Shown one piece after another: positions 7,582 to 14,888 of a DNA stretch of 64,000 bases. Every line of letters starts with the position of its first letter. Position 1 is the first letter of the stretch. A program made the position numbers and the translations under genes. The DNA comes from Ruegeria sp. HKCCD7303 (lineage in GTDB: Bacteria; Pseudomonadota; Alphaproteobacteria; Rhodobacterales; Rhodobacteraceae), in the NCBI RefSeq assembly GCF_013111185.1, contig NZ_WVRE01000003.1, positions 186,001 to 250,000 of the forward strand, read 5' to 3'. Under the pieces are notes generated by a model. It saw only the letters and a program-made list of their open reading frames with translations, was not told where the DNA came from and did no database searches.

Positions 7582-9216
7582 ATGCCCCGAGCCTTGCTGG
7601 CAAGTTTTGCCAACCGCGTCGCCATGCCCGATCTGCGCTGGGTGCCTGACGAGGGGCTGACCTTCTCTCGCCTGCGGATCGAACTCTTGTCCGGCCTGAC
7701 CGTGGCCCTTGCGCTGGTGCCCGAGGCTGTGGCTTTTGCTTTTGTGGCGGGCGTGCACCCTCTGGTTGGTCTGTATGCGGCGTTCCTGGTGGGCCTGATC
7801 ACGGCACTGATCGGCGGGCGGCCCGGTATGATCTCGGGCGCGACCGGCGCACTGGCGGTTGTCATGGTCGCGCTGGTGGCCGAGCACGGGGTCGAATATC
7901 TGTTTGCGACCGTAGTTCTTATGGGGATTCTCCAAGTCATTGCCGGGGCAATGCATTGGGGGCGTTTTATCCGTTTGGTGCCGCATCCGGTGATGCTGGG
8001 CTTTGTGAACGGCCTGGCCATCGTGATCTTTTTGGCTCAGATGGGTCAATTCAAAGTGCCGGGCACTATGGAAAACACCGGACATGGTATGAGCGGTGGT
8101 GAATGGCTGTCGGGGATGCAGCTATATACCATGCTGGGTCTTGTGGCGCTGACCATGGCGGTGATCTGGGTGATGCCGCGCATCACGCGCATCATTCCCG
8201 CGCCTCTGGCCGGTATTCTGGTGGTTGCGGCACTTGTGATTGGTTTGGGTCTGGATGTACCGCGCGTTGGCGATCTGGCCTCGATTGAGGGCGGTCTGCC
8301 TGCGTTCCACATCCCGATGGTGCCTTTGAACTGCGAAACGTTTGAGATCATCCTGCCCTATGCCGTCATTCTCGCGGCCATTGGCCTGATTGAGTCCCTG
8401 CTGACCTTGAACCTGGTGGGCGAGATCACGGGCAAGCGCGGCGGGGCCTCGCAAGAATGTATCGCTCAGGGCGCGTCCAATATCGTGACAGGATTCTTCG
8501 GTGGCATGGGCGGTTGCGCAATGATCGGTCAGTCGATGATCAATGTGAAATCCGGTGGACGCACCCGTATTGCAGGTATTGCAGCTGCGGTTTTCCTGTT
8601 GATCTTCATCCTGTTCGCCTCGCCCCTGATCGAGCAAATCCCACTTGCCGCGCTGGTCGGTGTGATGTTCATGGTGGTGATCGGCACCTTTGCGTGGAAC
8701 TCGTTCAAGATCATGCGCAAGGTGCCGCTGATGGACGCATTCGTGATTGTTCTGGTGACAGTAGTGACGGTGATGGAGGACCTTGCAGTTGCCGTTGTGG
8801 TCGGTGTCATCGTTTCGGCCCTGGCCTATGCCTGGAATAACGCCAAACGTATTCACGCCGTTACCCGGGACTCGGAAACTGAAAAAGGCGCGAAAGTCTA
8901 TGAAATCCAGGGGCCGCTGTTCTTTGGATCTTCTGATGGTTTTATCGAACTGTTCGACGTACCGAACGACCCGGAAACCGTGATTGTTGATTTCGCCGAA
9001 AGCCGTGTTGTGGATCAGTCAGCCCTGCAGGCCATCGAAAACATCGCTGCGAAATACGAGGCGGCAGGTAAACGGGTCATGCTGCGTCATCTGAGCCGCG
9101 ATTGTCACAAGCTGCTGAACAAAGCTGGCCACCTGATGATCGACAGTGATGACGATCCGGATTACGAGCTGGCGGTCGACTACTCTGTCCGTACCGGCAT
9201 TTTGGGTGGACACTAG
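7582..9216 (+). CDS. SulP-family anion transporter with STAS domain
   Basis: 544 residues. The first ~410 contain the SulP membrane domain with 12-14 helices (LSGLTVALALVPEAVAFAFVAGVHPLVGLYAAF is the characteristic first-helix region; GFFGGMGGCAMIGQSMINV is the conserved central loop). The last ~110 residues form a cytoplasmic STAS domain (YEIQGPLFFGSSDGFIELF ... VIVDFAESRVVDQSAL). SulP proteins move sulfate, bicarbonate or dicarboxylates across the inner membrane; no carbonic anhydrase or sulfur gene is adjacent to settle the substrate. Followed by a string of hairpins. Confidence 0.93.
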   Translation: MPRALLASFANRVAMPDLRWVPDEGLTFSRLRIELLSGLTVALALVPEAVAFAFVAGVHPLVGLYAAFLVGLITALIGGRPGMISGATGALAVVMVALVAEHGVEYLFATVVLMGILQVIAGAMHWGRFIRLVPHPVMLGFVNGLAIVIFLAQMGQFKVPGTMENTGHGMSGGEWLSGMQLYTMLGLVALTMAVIWVMPRITRIIPAPLAGILVVAALVIGLGLDVPRVGDLASIEGGLPAFHIPMVPLNCETFEIILPYAVILAAIGLIESLLTLNLVGEITGKRGGASQECIAQGASNIVTGFFGGMGGCAMIGQSMINVKSGGRTRIAGIAAAVFLLIFILFASPLIEQIPLAALVGVMFMVVIGTFAWNSFKIMRKVPLMDAFVIVLVTVVTVMEDLAVAVVVGVIVSALAYAWNNAKRIHAVTRDSETEKGAKVYEIQGPLFFGSSDGFIELFDVPNDPETVIVDFAESRVVDQSALQAIENIAAKYEAAGKRVMLRHLSRDCHKLLNKAGHLMIDSDDDPDYELAVDYSVRTGILGGH

Positions 9217-9223
9217 GCCTTTT

Positions 9224-9240
9224 GCGAGGCTCTGCCTCGC
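9224..9240 (+). terminator. Stem-loop just after the SulP stop codon
   Basis: GCGAGGC (9224-9230), loop TCT, GCCTCGC (9234-9240): a perfect 7-bp stem starting 7 bases past the stop codon. It is not followed by a clear U-run. It could be a terminator or an RNA-stabilising hairpin and sits directly beside the larger inverted repeat. Confidence 0.45.
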
Positions 9241-9243
9241 GCT

Positions 9244-9306
9244 CCGAGGTATTTTTGGCCAGATGAAGCAGGGGATCCATTTTTCATCTGGCGTCAAATA
9301 CCTCGG
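9244..9306. repeat. 24-bp imperfect inverted repeat, intergenic palindromic element
   Basis: The left arm 9244-9267 (starting CCGAGGTATTT, ending CCAGATGAA) and the right arm 9283-9306 are complementary at 21 of 24 positions around a 15-nt loop. I associate the TATTT-TGG-C-AGATGAAG type of sequence with recurrent intergenic elements of Rhodobacterales; that link is from memory, not from a search. A related, less complete copy appears at 39208-39256. Confidence 0.7.
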
Positions 9307-9328
9307 GGGAGTCGCCCGGAACGGGCGG

Positions 9329-9345
9329 CGGGGGCAGCGCCCCCG
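9329..9345 (-). terminator. GC-rich hairpin between converging genes
   Basis: CGGGGGC (9329-9335), loop AGC, GCCCCCG (9339-9345). It lies 8 bases past the stop of the flavin reductase gene on the minus strand and after the SulP gene on the plus strand. There is no U-run. It could limit read-through between the two convergent genes. Confidence 0.45.
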
Positions 9346-9352
9346 GATCACG

Positions 9353-9958
9353 TCAATCGTCTGGGCGATTGAGTGAGAACAACTCTGACACGACCGAGTA
9401 ATCCCGGTACCCAAGGCGTGCCAATGGTTGAAACGACGTCACATCAAACTTGCCGTTTCGGATGTGATCGTCGTGCAGGTGCACTCCGATTACTTCGCCA
9501 AATACAACTCGATTGGCTTCACCGGGTAGAGTGACGATCTGGGTGAGCTTGCATTCCAGTGCAGCAGGAGCCCCTGCAATCCGGGAACACGGAATGGTTT
9601 CGCATTCGATGGGTGACAACCCGGCATGTTCAAACTCATCAACGTCTTTCGGCAGTCCGGCCGAACTGGCGTTCATCGCATCCCGATGCGCATGAGCCAC
9701 CACGTTTACACAGAAAACGCCGGTCGCTTCGATATTGGCGATGCTGTCCTTGCCTCCGTTCTGATCGTGCTTGGTGCCGGTTGTGGCAAACATCACTTGC
9801 GGTGGCGTGTAGGCGACGCCATTGAAAAAGGAATAAGGTGCCAGATTGTTGATCCCATTTGCATCCCGGGTTGAAATCCAGCCGATTGGACGCGGTGTGA
9901 TAATGGCGTTGAACGGGTTGTGCGGCAGGCCGTGGCCGTCTTTGGGGCGATAGAACAT
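9353..9958 (-). CDS. Flavin reductase-like FMN-binding protein
   Basis: 201 residues of the flavin-reductase-like split-barrel family. The N-terminal FNAIITPRPIGWISTRD motif followed by NLAPYSFFNGVAYTPPQVMFAT is the family's FMN-binding signature, and NVVAHAHRDAMNASSA continues it. Such proteins bind FMN and reduce it with NAD(P)H or act as oxidoreductases; the physiological partner is unknown. Full length; start ATG at 9958, which leaves 71 bases to the divergent GNAT gene. Confidence 0.88.
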   Translation of the reverse strand: MFYRPKDGHGLPHNPFNAIITPRPIGWISTRDANGINNLAPYSFFNGVAYTPPQVMFATTGTKHDQNGGKDSIANIEATGVFCVNVVAHAHRDAMNASSAGLPKDVDEFEHAGLSPIECETIPCSRIAGAPAALECKLTQIVTLPGEANRVVFGEVIGVHLHDDHIRNGKFDVTSFQPLARLGYRDYSVVSELFSLNRPDD

Positions 9959-10029
9959 CTGATCTCCAAGCGTTTGCCCAAGGCGTAGCGAAGTGCTAGG
10001 GCGATTTCCAGCAAGGAAAAGAGGGCAGG

Positions 10030-10524
10030 GTGCAGCAATTCGGGATCAGGCCGGAAGAGCCAGACGATTGGTGGGAGGTTGAGGCCCTTTATGACCTGTG
10101 CTTTGCGCCGGGTCGTGAGGCTTTGTCGTCTTATCGGTTGCGCGATGATGTGCCGCCGGTTGCGGGGCTGTCTTTGGTCGCGCGGGATGGTCAGGGTATT
10201 TTGGCCGGTGCAATCCGGTTCTGGCCCGTTCATGTCGGCGACCACGATGCCTTACTGCTAGGGCCGGTTGCCGTACACCCTACTCATCAGGGCGAGGGGC
10301 TGGGCGGGTATCTGATCCACGCAGGTGTTGACGCAGGGCGCACGCGCGGGTGGCAGCGGGTCATGCTGGTGGGCGATGAACCTTACTACAAACGTTTCGG
10401 ATTCGCGCGTTTGAGTGGGGTCGAGATGCCGCCACCCACCAACCCTGACAGGGTTTTGGGATTGGAATTGAGACCCGGCGTATGGTCCGGGGTGCAGGGT
10501 GCAGTGACCCGTTGGAGCCGCTGA
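10030..10524 (+). CDS. GNAT-family N-acetyltransferase
   Basis: 164 residues from a GTG start at 10030 preceded by GAGGG. The acetyl-CoA fold is visible: LGPVAVHPTHQGEGLGGYLIHAG is motif A with the Q/R-x-x-G-x-G/A pyrophosphate loop (QGEGLG), and VGDEPYYKRFGFARLSG is motif B, the YYxRFGF form common in GCN5-type YhbS-like proteins. The acceptor substrate is not predictable. Followed by the EcsC gene 52 bases later in the same direction. Confidence 0.9.
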   Translation: MQQFGIRPEEPDDWWEVEALYDLCFAPGREALSSYRLRDDVPPVAGLSLVARDGQGILAGAIRFWPVHVGDHDALLLGPVAVHPTHQGEGLGGYLIHAGVDAGRTRGWQRVMLVGDEPYYKRFGFARLSGVEMPPPTNPDRVLGLELRPGVWSGVQGAVTRWSR

Positions 10525-10576
10525 CCTATTGAATCGGCGCCGCGCAACGCCGATGTTGATAGGCAGGAGGGCGTAG

Positions 10577-11320
10577 ATGCAGAACGTGGTTCTTGTCGAA
10601 AACGTGGATGCCGAGGCCGAACTGGATCGTCTGGCGGATCACTACCGATCTGCCGGCGGTGCTGGTGTGAAACTCTTGAACAAGCTGGGCGGGTCAGCCG
10701 AGTCTTTGCTTGAGCAGTTGCCGGAACCGGTGCGGCATGGCTTGACCGGAGCAACCGAGCAGGCTTTGTGGCTCGCGATGCACGCTGCACAGGGTTCGCG
10801 GCGCGCTGTCCCTGATCAGCAGCCCTGGGTGAACACAGCCGTGACCACGGCCATGGGTGCGGCTGGCGGGATGGGTGGTGTCTCGACAGCTTTGATGGAA
10901 CTGCCCGCAACAACCGCCTTGCTGCTGCGCGCCATTCAAGGGGCTGCAGCCCGCGAAGGGTTCGATCCCGCTGCGGAGAATGTGAAATTCGATTGCGTGC
11001 GGGTTTTAGCCGCTTCTGGTCCTTTGTCGCATGACGATGGGGCGGATCTTGGCTTTTTTTCGGTGCGCCTGACCCTGACAGGACCGGCTATACAGCGCCT
11101 GATCGCTGCTGTTGCGCCGCGCTTTTCGATTGTTCTGGGGCAAAAGCTGGCGGCTCAGTCGGTTCCTGTACTTGGGGCTTTGGCGGGCGGCGGGACGAAT
11201 TATGTTTACACGCGTTATTATCAGCAGATCGCGCGCGTGCATTTCGGTTTGCGGCGGCTGGCAATCGATGCCGATATTCCGCATGATGATCTGGTGCGGC
11301 AACTCGCGGCCCGCATGTAG
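10577..11320 (+). CDS. EcsC-family protein
   Basis: 247 residues. The order of features fits EcsC (named after the third gene of the Bacillus ecs operon): a helical N-terminal part, AMGAAGGMGGVSTALMELPATTALLLRAI as an amphipathic/hydrophobic central region, FDCVRVLAASGP, and a glycine-rich hydrophobic segment VPVLGALAGGGTNYVYTRYYQQIA near the C-terminus. The biochemical function is unknown; the proteins are thought to associate with membranes. Codon use matches the core genome. Confidence 0.85.
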   Translation: MQNVVLVENVDAEAELDRLADHYRSAGGAGVKLLNKLGGSAESLLEQLPEPVRHGLTGATEQALWLAMHAAQGSRRAVPDQQPWVNTAVTTAMGAAGGMGGVSTALMELPATTALLLRAIQGAAAREGFDPAAENVKFDCVRVLAASGPLSHDDGADLGFFSVRLTLTGPAIQRLIAAVAPRFSIVLGQKLAAQSVPVLGALAGGGTNYVYTRYYQQIARVHFGLRRLAIDADIPHDDLVRQLAARM

Positions 11321-11346
11321 ATCACACTTCAGCAGACGCACCTGGC

Positions 11347-11375
11347 TTGGCGAAATCCACATCATGTGGTATACT
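11347..11375 (+). promoter_or_regulatory. Probable promoter of the NUDIX gene with a palindrome in the spacer
   Basis: TTGGCG (11347-11352) and TATACT (11370-11375) have the ideal 17-base spacing. The spacer contains the perfect inverted repeat CCACAT-C-ATGTGG (11357-11369), abutting the -10 element, where a bound repressor would block RNA polymerase. The start codon at 11457 is about 80 bases downstream. Confidence 0.55.
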
Positions 11376-11456
11376 TGTGGCAGCCTTCCACAAAATGAGT
11401 GTACTCGGATCTCATGTGCGAAGGGACATGGTACTGGCTGAAGGGGCCATCAAGCG

Positions 11457-11918
11457 ATGAAGCCACGGCTGCTGCGTGTTGAACATCTCAAATCTGCGGA
11501 ACAACCCGTTTTGCAGCAAGCTGCAGCGCTGTGTTACCGGATCAAGGGGAATCGCCCCGAGGTCTTGCTAATCACGACACGCAGGGCGCAACGTTGGATT
11601 ATTCCCAAAGGCTGGCTTATCCCCGGCTTGTCACGGGCTGACACGGCACTGCAGGAAGCGTGGGAAGAAGCAGGTGTAGCCGGTCAGAGTTTTGGGGAGC
11701 AGGTGGGGCAGTTTCTGCACCACAAGCACCGGCTGAATCGCCCGCCTGTACCGATTCTAGTGGATGTATTCCCGGTTCTTGTGCGGTCCGTTTCGCAGGA
11801 TTTCCCGGAACAGGGGATGCGAAAACGCAAGTGGTATCCGCTCAAAAAGGCGGCTTTGAAGGTTCATTCTCCGGGCCTTGCCGAACTGTTACGAGACTTT
11901 AAGCCTTGCACACATTAA
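11457..11918 (+). CDS. NUDIX hydrolase (DIPP/diphosphoinositol-polyphosphate phosphohydrolase-like)
   Basis: 153 residues. The NUDIX box is recognisable: IPKGWLIPGLSRADTALQEA followed by WEEAG (GX5EX7REUXEEXGU form with A-x-x-EA-W-EEAG). The preceding VLLITTRRAQRWIIPKGW is typical of the DIPP/Ap4A-like subgroup that cleaves nucleoside diphosphates linked to other moieties. A paralogue of the same subgroup lies at 46052-46510. A palindrome-bearing promoter precedes the gene. The substrate is not known. Confidence 0.9.
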   Translation: MKPRLLRVEHLKSAEQPVLQQAAALCYRIKGNRPEVLLITTRRAQRWIIPKGWLIPGLSRADTALQEAWEEAGVAGQSFGEQVGQFLHHKHRLNRPPVPILVDVFPVLVRSVSQDFPEQGMRKRKWYPLKKAALKVHSPGLAELLRDFKPCTH

Positions 11919-11990
11919 GATCGGGCCAGAGAGGCTTGATATTGTCATTCGGGTCGGTATCTATTCGCCAATCGATTTTTTGGACTGAAC

Positions 11991-12446
11991 ATGATTCAAT
12001 ACGCGTTGAAATGCAGTGAAGGCCACACGTTCGACAGTTGGTTCCAATCCGCCGAAGCCTACGACAAATTGGCTGCGGCAGGGATGGTTACCTGCGCGGT
12101 ATGCGGGTGCGTGCACGTCGAAAAGGCGATCATGACACCGCGTGTCCGTCCGGCTCGAAACGCGAAACCCAAGCTTCAAGTGCCGCCTGCTGCGGATGAA
12201 AAGATCGACGTGGCCACACCTTCGCCCGAGATTGAGAAGGTTTTGTCCGAGATGCGGCGCCATGTCGAAGAGAACTCGGACTACGTGGGCAAGGACTTTG
12301 CCAGTGAAGCCCGCAAAATTCATCTGGGTGAGGCTCCGGACCGTGCAATCTATGGCGAGGCCAAGCCAGATGAGGCAAAGTCGCTGATAGAAGACGGCGT
12401 GCCTGTGGCGCCATTGCCCTTTGTACCCAGCAGAAAGACAAACTGA
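11991..12446 (+). CDS. DUF1178 family protein
   Basis: 151 residues. The N-terminus MIQYALKCSEGHTFDSWFQSAEAYD and the following VTCAVCGCVHVEKAIMTPRV give a CxxC-type zinc-ribbon-like start (C8; C35, C38, C40 region) found in DUF1178 proteins, which are widespread in alphaproteobacteria and have no established function. The C-terminal half is charged and helical. The stop codon is 3 bases before the SDR start, so the two are probably co-transcribed. Confidence 0.88.
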   Translation: MIQYALKCSEGHTFDSWFQSAEAYDKLAAAGMVTCAVCGCVHVEKAIMTPRVRPARNAKPKLQVPPAADEKIDVATPSPEIEKVLSEMRRHVEENSDYVGKDFASEARKIHLGEAPDRAIYGEAKPDEAKSLIEDGVPVAPLPFVPSRKTN

Positions 12447-12449
12447 AAC

Positions 12450-13088
12450 ATGCACATCGTGATTACCGGTGCCAATCGCGGAATCGGCCTGGCGTTGTCC
12501 ACGCGCTATAGTGACAGGGGCGACACCGTTACAGGAACCTCTCGCGATGGCAGCGCACAGCTGCGCCTTGATGTAACCGATCCCGCGCAACACGCTGCAT
12601 TCGCAGAGCAATTGAGGAACCAACCCGTTGATCTTCTGATCTGTAACGCGGGCGTATATTTGGACAAAGGTCACACGATCAACGACTACCCGGCCGACAT
12701 GTGGGCGCAGAGCTTTGCAACCAACGTTACTGGGGTATTCCTGACGGTTCAGGCTTTGTTGCCCAATCTACAAGCGTCGCGCGGAAAGGTGGCCATCCTA
12801 TCTTCGCAAATGGCCTCGCATACCCGCGCACCGGGTGGCAGCTATATCTATCGCGCGTCCAAGGCGGCGGTGTTGAATTTGGGGCGCAATCTGGCGACCG
12901 ACCTCAAAGACGACGGTATCGCCGTTGGAATCTATCATCCAGGTTGGGTCCAGACGGACATGGGCGGAGACGCAGCAGAAATCGACGTGGAACAGGCCGT
13001 ATCGGGCCTGATCGAGCGGTTCGATGATTTGTCACTGGCCACCACAGGGTGCTTCGAAACCTATGATGGGCAGCCACACGCTTACTGA
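12450..13088 (+). CDS. Short-chain dehydrogenase/reductase
   Basis: 212 residues, the C-factor-like short form. The Rossmann dinucleotide motif TGANRGIG (residues 6-13) suggests NADP(H) or NAD(H), NAG is in ICNAG, and the catalytic Ser and Tyr-x3-Lys are in SSQMASH and YIYRASKAA. Substrate unknown. Its start overlaps the end of the DUF1178 unit (3-base gap), and its 3' end overlaps the convergent gene at 13082-13438 by 7 bases. Confidence 0.9.
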   Translation: MHIVITGANRGIGLALSTRYSDRGDTVTGTSRDGSAQLRLDVTDPAQHAAFAEQLRNQPVDLLICNAGVYLDKGHTINDYPADMWAQSFATNVTGVFLTVQALLPNLQASRGKVAILSSQMASHTRAPGGSYIYRASKAAVLNLGRNLATDLKDDGIAVGIYHPGWVQTDMGGDAAEIDVEQAVSGLIERFDDLSLATTGCFETYDGQPHAY

Positions 13089-13438
13089 GAGCTCAGCGCA
13101 GCCTTGGGGATTTCGTAGACTTCGCCAGGATCAATATAGATCACCAACAGATCGCCGCGCGTTTCATAGGACATTTTTGAGGTCGAGCTGCTGGATTCAG
13201 GCACACCATCTTTGAAATAGATGTTACGCACCTGCCCGCCGCCTAGGCCGACTGCAAGTGTGATGTTGCCGTCGTCGTGGCGGCGCAACTCTGCATGGCA
13301 GCTTTGCAGAGGATCACCGGCGTTTGCGGCGCAAGGTACCGTGCCCAGTGCGTTTTGACCGTCGGTTCCAGCGACACTTGCGACCTGAGCCAAGGCTGGC
13401 GACGAAATTAGGGCGACGGCAAGGGCTAGGCGAAACAT
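13082..13438 (-). CDS. Small secreted protein, unknown function
   Basis: 118 residues from the ATG at 13438 (ribosome site AAGAGGTTCTTC region), with a clean signal peptide MFRLALAVALISSPALA. The mature part has two cysteines (VPCAAN, QSCHAE) and strand-rich sequence ending in YIDPGEVYEIPKAALSSQ. No characterised family is recognised; similar small periplasmic proteins occur in Roseobacter genomes. Its 3' end overlaps the SDR gene tail-to-tail. Confidence 0.75.
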   Translation of the reverse strand: MFRLALAVALISSPALAQVASVAGTDGQNALGTVPCAANAGDPLQSCHAELRRHDDGNITLAVGLGGGQVRNIYFKDGVPESSSSTSKMSYETRGDLLVIYIDPGEVYEIPKAALSSQ

Positions 13439-13603
13439 GAAGAACCTCTTGATATGGTTGTTGCCCGTAGGCTGACATTGCGTCTGCACAATGTAAAGCG
13501 GCCCTGCGCCGCAGGCTGGTGCCTTTTGCGCCCTTGCTCTTGGTGTGCCCCTCGCATATGAGGCACGGAACCTACAATCCAAGGCGCGGAGACTTTTGCC
13601 CCC

Positions 13604-14842
13604 ATGCCCTTACTCGTAATGAAATTCGGCGGCACATCTGTCGCCAATCTGGACCGTATCCGCCGTGCCGCCAAGCGCATCGGCGTCGAAGTTGCCAAGG
13701 GTTATGACGTGATCGTCATCGTCTCGGCCATGTCGGGAAAAACCAACGAGCTTGTGGGCTGGGTGAATGAGACATCGCCGCTGTTTGACGCGCGTGAATA
13801 CGATGCCGTTGTGTCTTCGGGTGAAAACGTCACTGCTGGGCTCATGGCTCTGACTTTGCAGGAAATGGACATCCCTGCGCGCAGCTGGCAGGGCTGGCAG
13901 GTGCCGCTGCTGACCACCAGCGCCCACAGCCAGGCCCGGATCGAGGAAATCCCGACCGAAAACCTGAACCAGAAATTCGGCGAAGGTATGAAAGTAGCGG
14001 TTGTCGCGGGTTTCCAGGGTCTCAGCCCCGAGGGCCGTATCACCACGTTGGGTCGTGGCGGCTCGGACACCACGGCCGTGGCTTTTGCAGCAGCGTTCGG
14101 TGCCGAGCGCTGTGACATCTACACAGATGTGGATGGCGTCTATACCACCGACCCGCGCATCTGCGAAAAGGCGCGCAAGCTGGACCGCATATCGTTCGAA
14201 GAGATGCTCGAACTCGCCTCGCTGGGTGCGAAAGTGCTGCAAACCCGCTCGGTCGAGCTGGCGATGCGCTATAAGGTGAAACTGCGCGTTCTTTCAAGTT
14301 TCGAAGAACAATCCGACGAGGCCGGTACTTTGGTCTGCGACGAGGAGGATATCATGGAATCCAATGTTGTGGCCGGTGTGGCCTATTCCCGTGACGAAGC
14401 CAAGATGACCGTCGTATCGGTGGCCGACCGCCCTGGTATCGCCTCGATCATCTTTACCGCGCTCAGTGATGAAGGCGTGAACGTCGACATGATCGTTCAG
14501 AATATCTCGGACGAGGGACGCACGGACATGACGTTCTCATGTCCGACCGACCAGGTGGCCCGCGCAGAAAAAGCGCTGATGGCAATTAAGGACGCTGGCG
14601 AGTTGAACTATGCCGAGCTTGTGGCTGACAATGACGTCTGCAAGGTTTCGGTTGTGGGAATCGGTATGCGCTCGCAGTCGGGTGTTGCGGCCAAAATGTT
14701 CAAGGTGCTCTCGGATGAGGGGATCAACATCAAGGTCATTACAACCTCTGAGATCAAAATTTCCGTTCTGGTCGACAGGAAATACATGGAACTTGCTGTT
14801 CAGGCGCTGCATGATGCCTTTGAACTGGACAAGGCGGCCTGA
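13604..14842 (+). CDS. lysC: Aspartate kinase
   Basis: 412 residues, the monofunctional class. It phosphorylates aspartate, the first step toward lysine, threonine and methionine. The kinase domain opens with LVMKFGGTSVANLDRI, followed by VVSAMSGKTNEL, TLGRGGSDTTAVAFAAAF and DIYTDVDGVYTTDPR. The last ~150 residues carry two ACT domains (VADRPGIASIIFTALSDEGVNVDMI and GVAAKMFKVLSDEGINIKV) for feedback by lysine/threonine. ptsP follows 46 bases downstream, an arrangement seen in many alphaproteobacteria. Confidence 0.97.
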   Translation: MPLLVMKFGGTSVANLDRIRRAAKRIGVEVAKGYDVIVIVSAMSGKTNELVGWVNETSPLFDAREYDAVVSSGENVTAGLMALTLQEMDIPARSWQGWQVPLLTTSAHSQARIEEIPTENLNQKFGEGMKVAVVAGFQGLSPEGRITTLGRGGSDTTAVAFAAAFGAERCDIYTDVDGVYTTDPRICEKARKLDRISFEEMLELASLGAKVLQTRSVELAMRYKVKLRVLSSFEEQSDEAGTLVCDEEDIMESNVVAGVAYSRDEAKMTVVSVADRPGIASIIFTALSDEGVNVDMIVQNISDEGRTDMTFSCPTDQVARAEKALMAIKDAGELNYAELVADNDVCKVSVVGIGMRSQSGVAAKMFKVLSDEGINIKVITTSEIKISVLVDRKYMELAVQALHDAFELDKAA

Positions 14843-14888
14843 GCTTTTCAGCCAAGGGTTTCGCCTGACACACTAAACTGGGTGGGCC

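Noticed and set aside
7416..8021. N-terminal extension of the IalB-like frame back to 8021
   Set aside because: It is antisense to the SulP gene and rich in Thr/Arg/Pro with no conserved features. The clean signal peptide starts at 7415.
8122..8856. 244-codon minus-strand frame opposite the SulP gene
   Set aside because: His/Asp/Gln-rich sequence produced by the reverse complement of a hydrophobic membrane protein; the plus-strand protein is clearly real.
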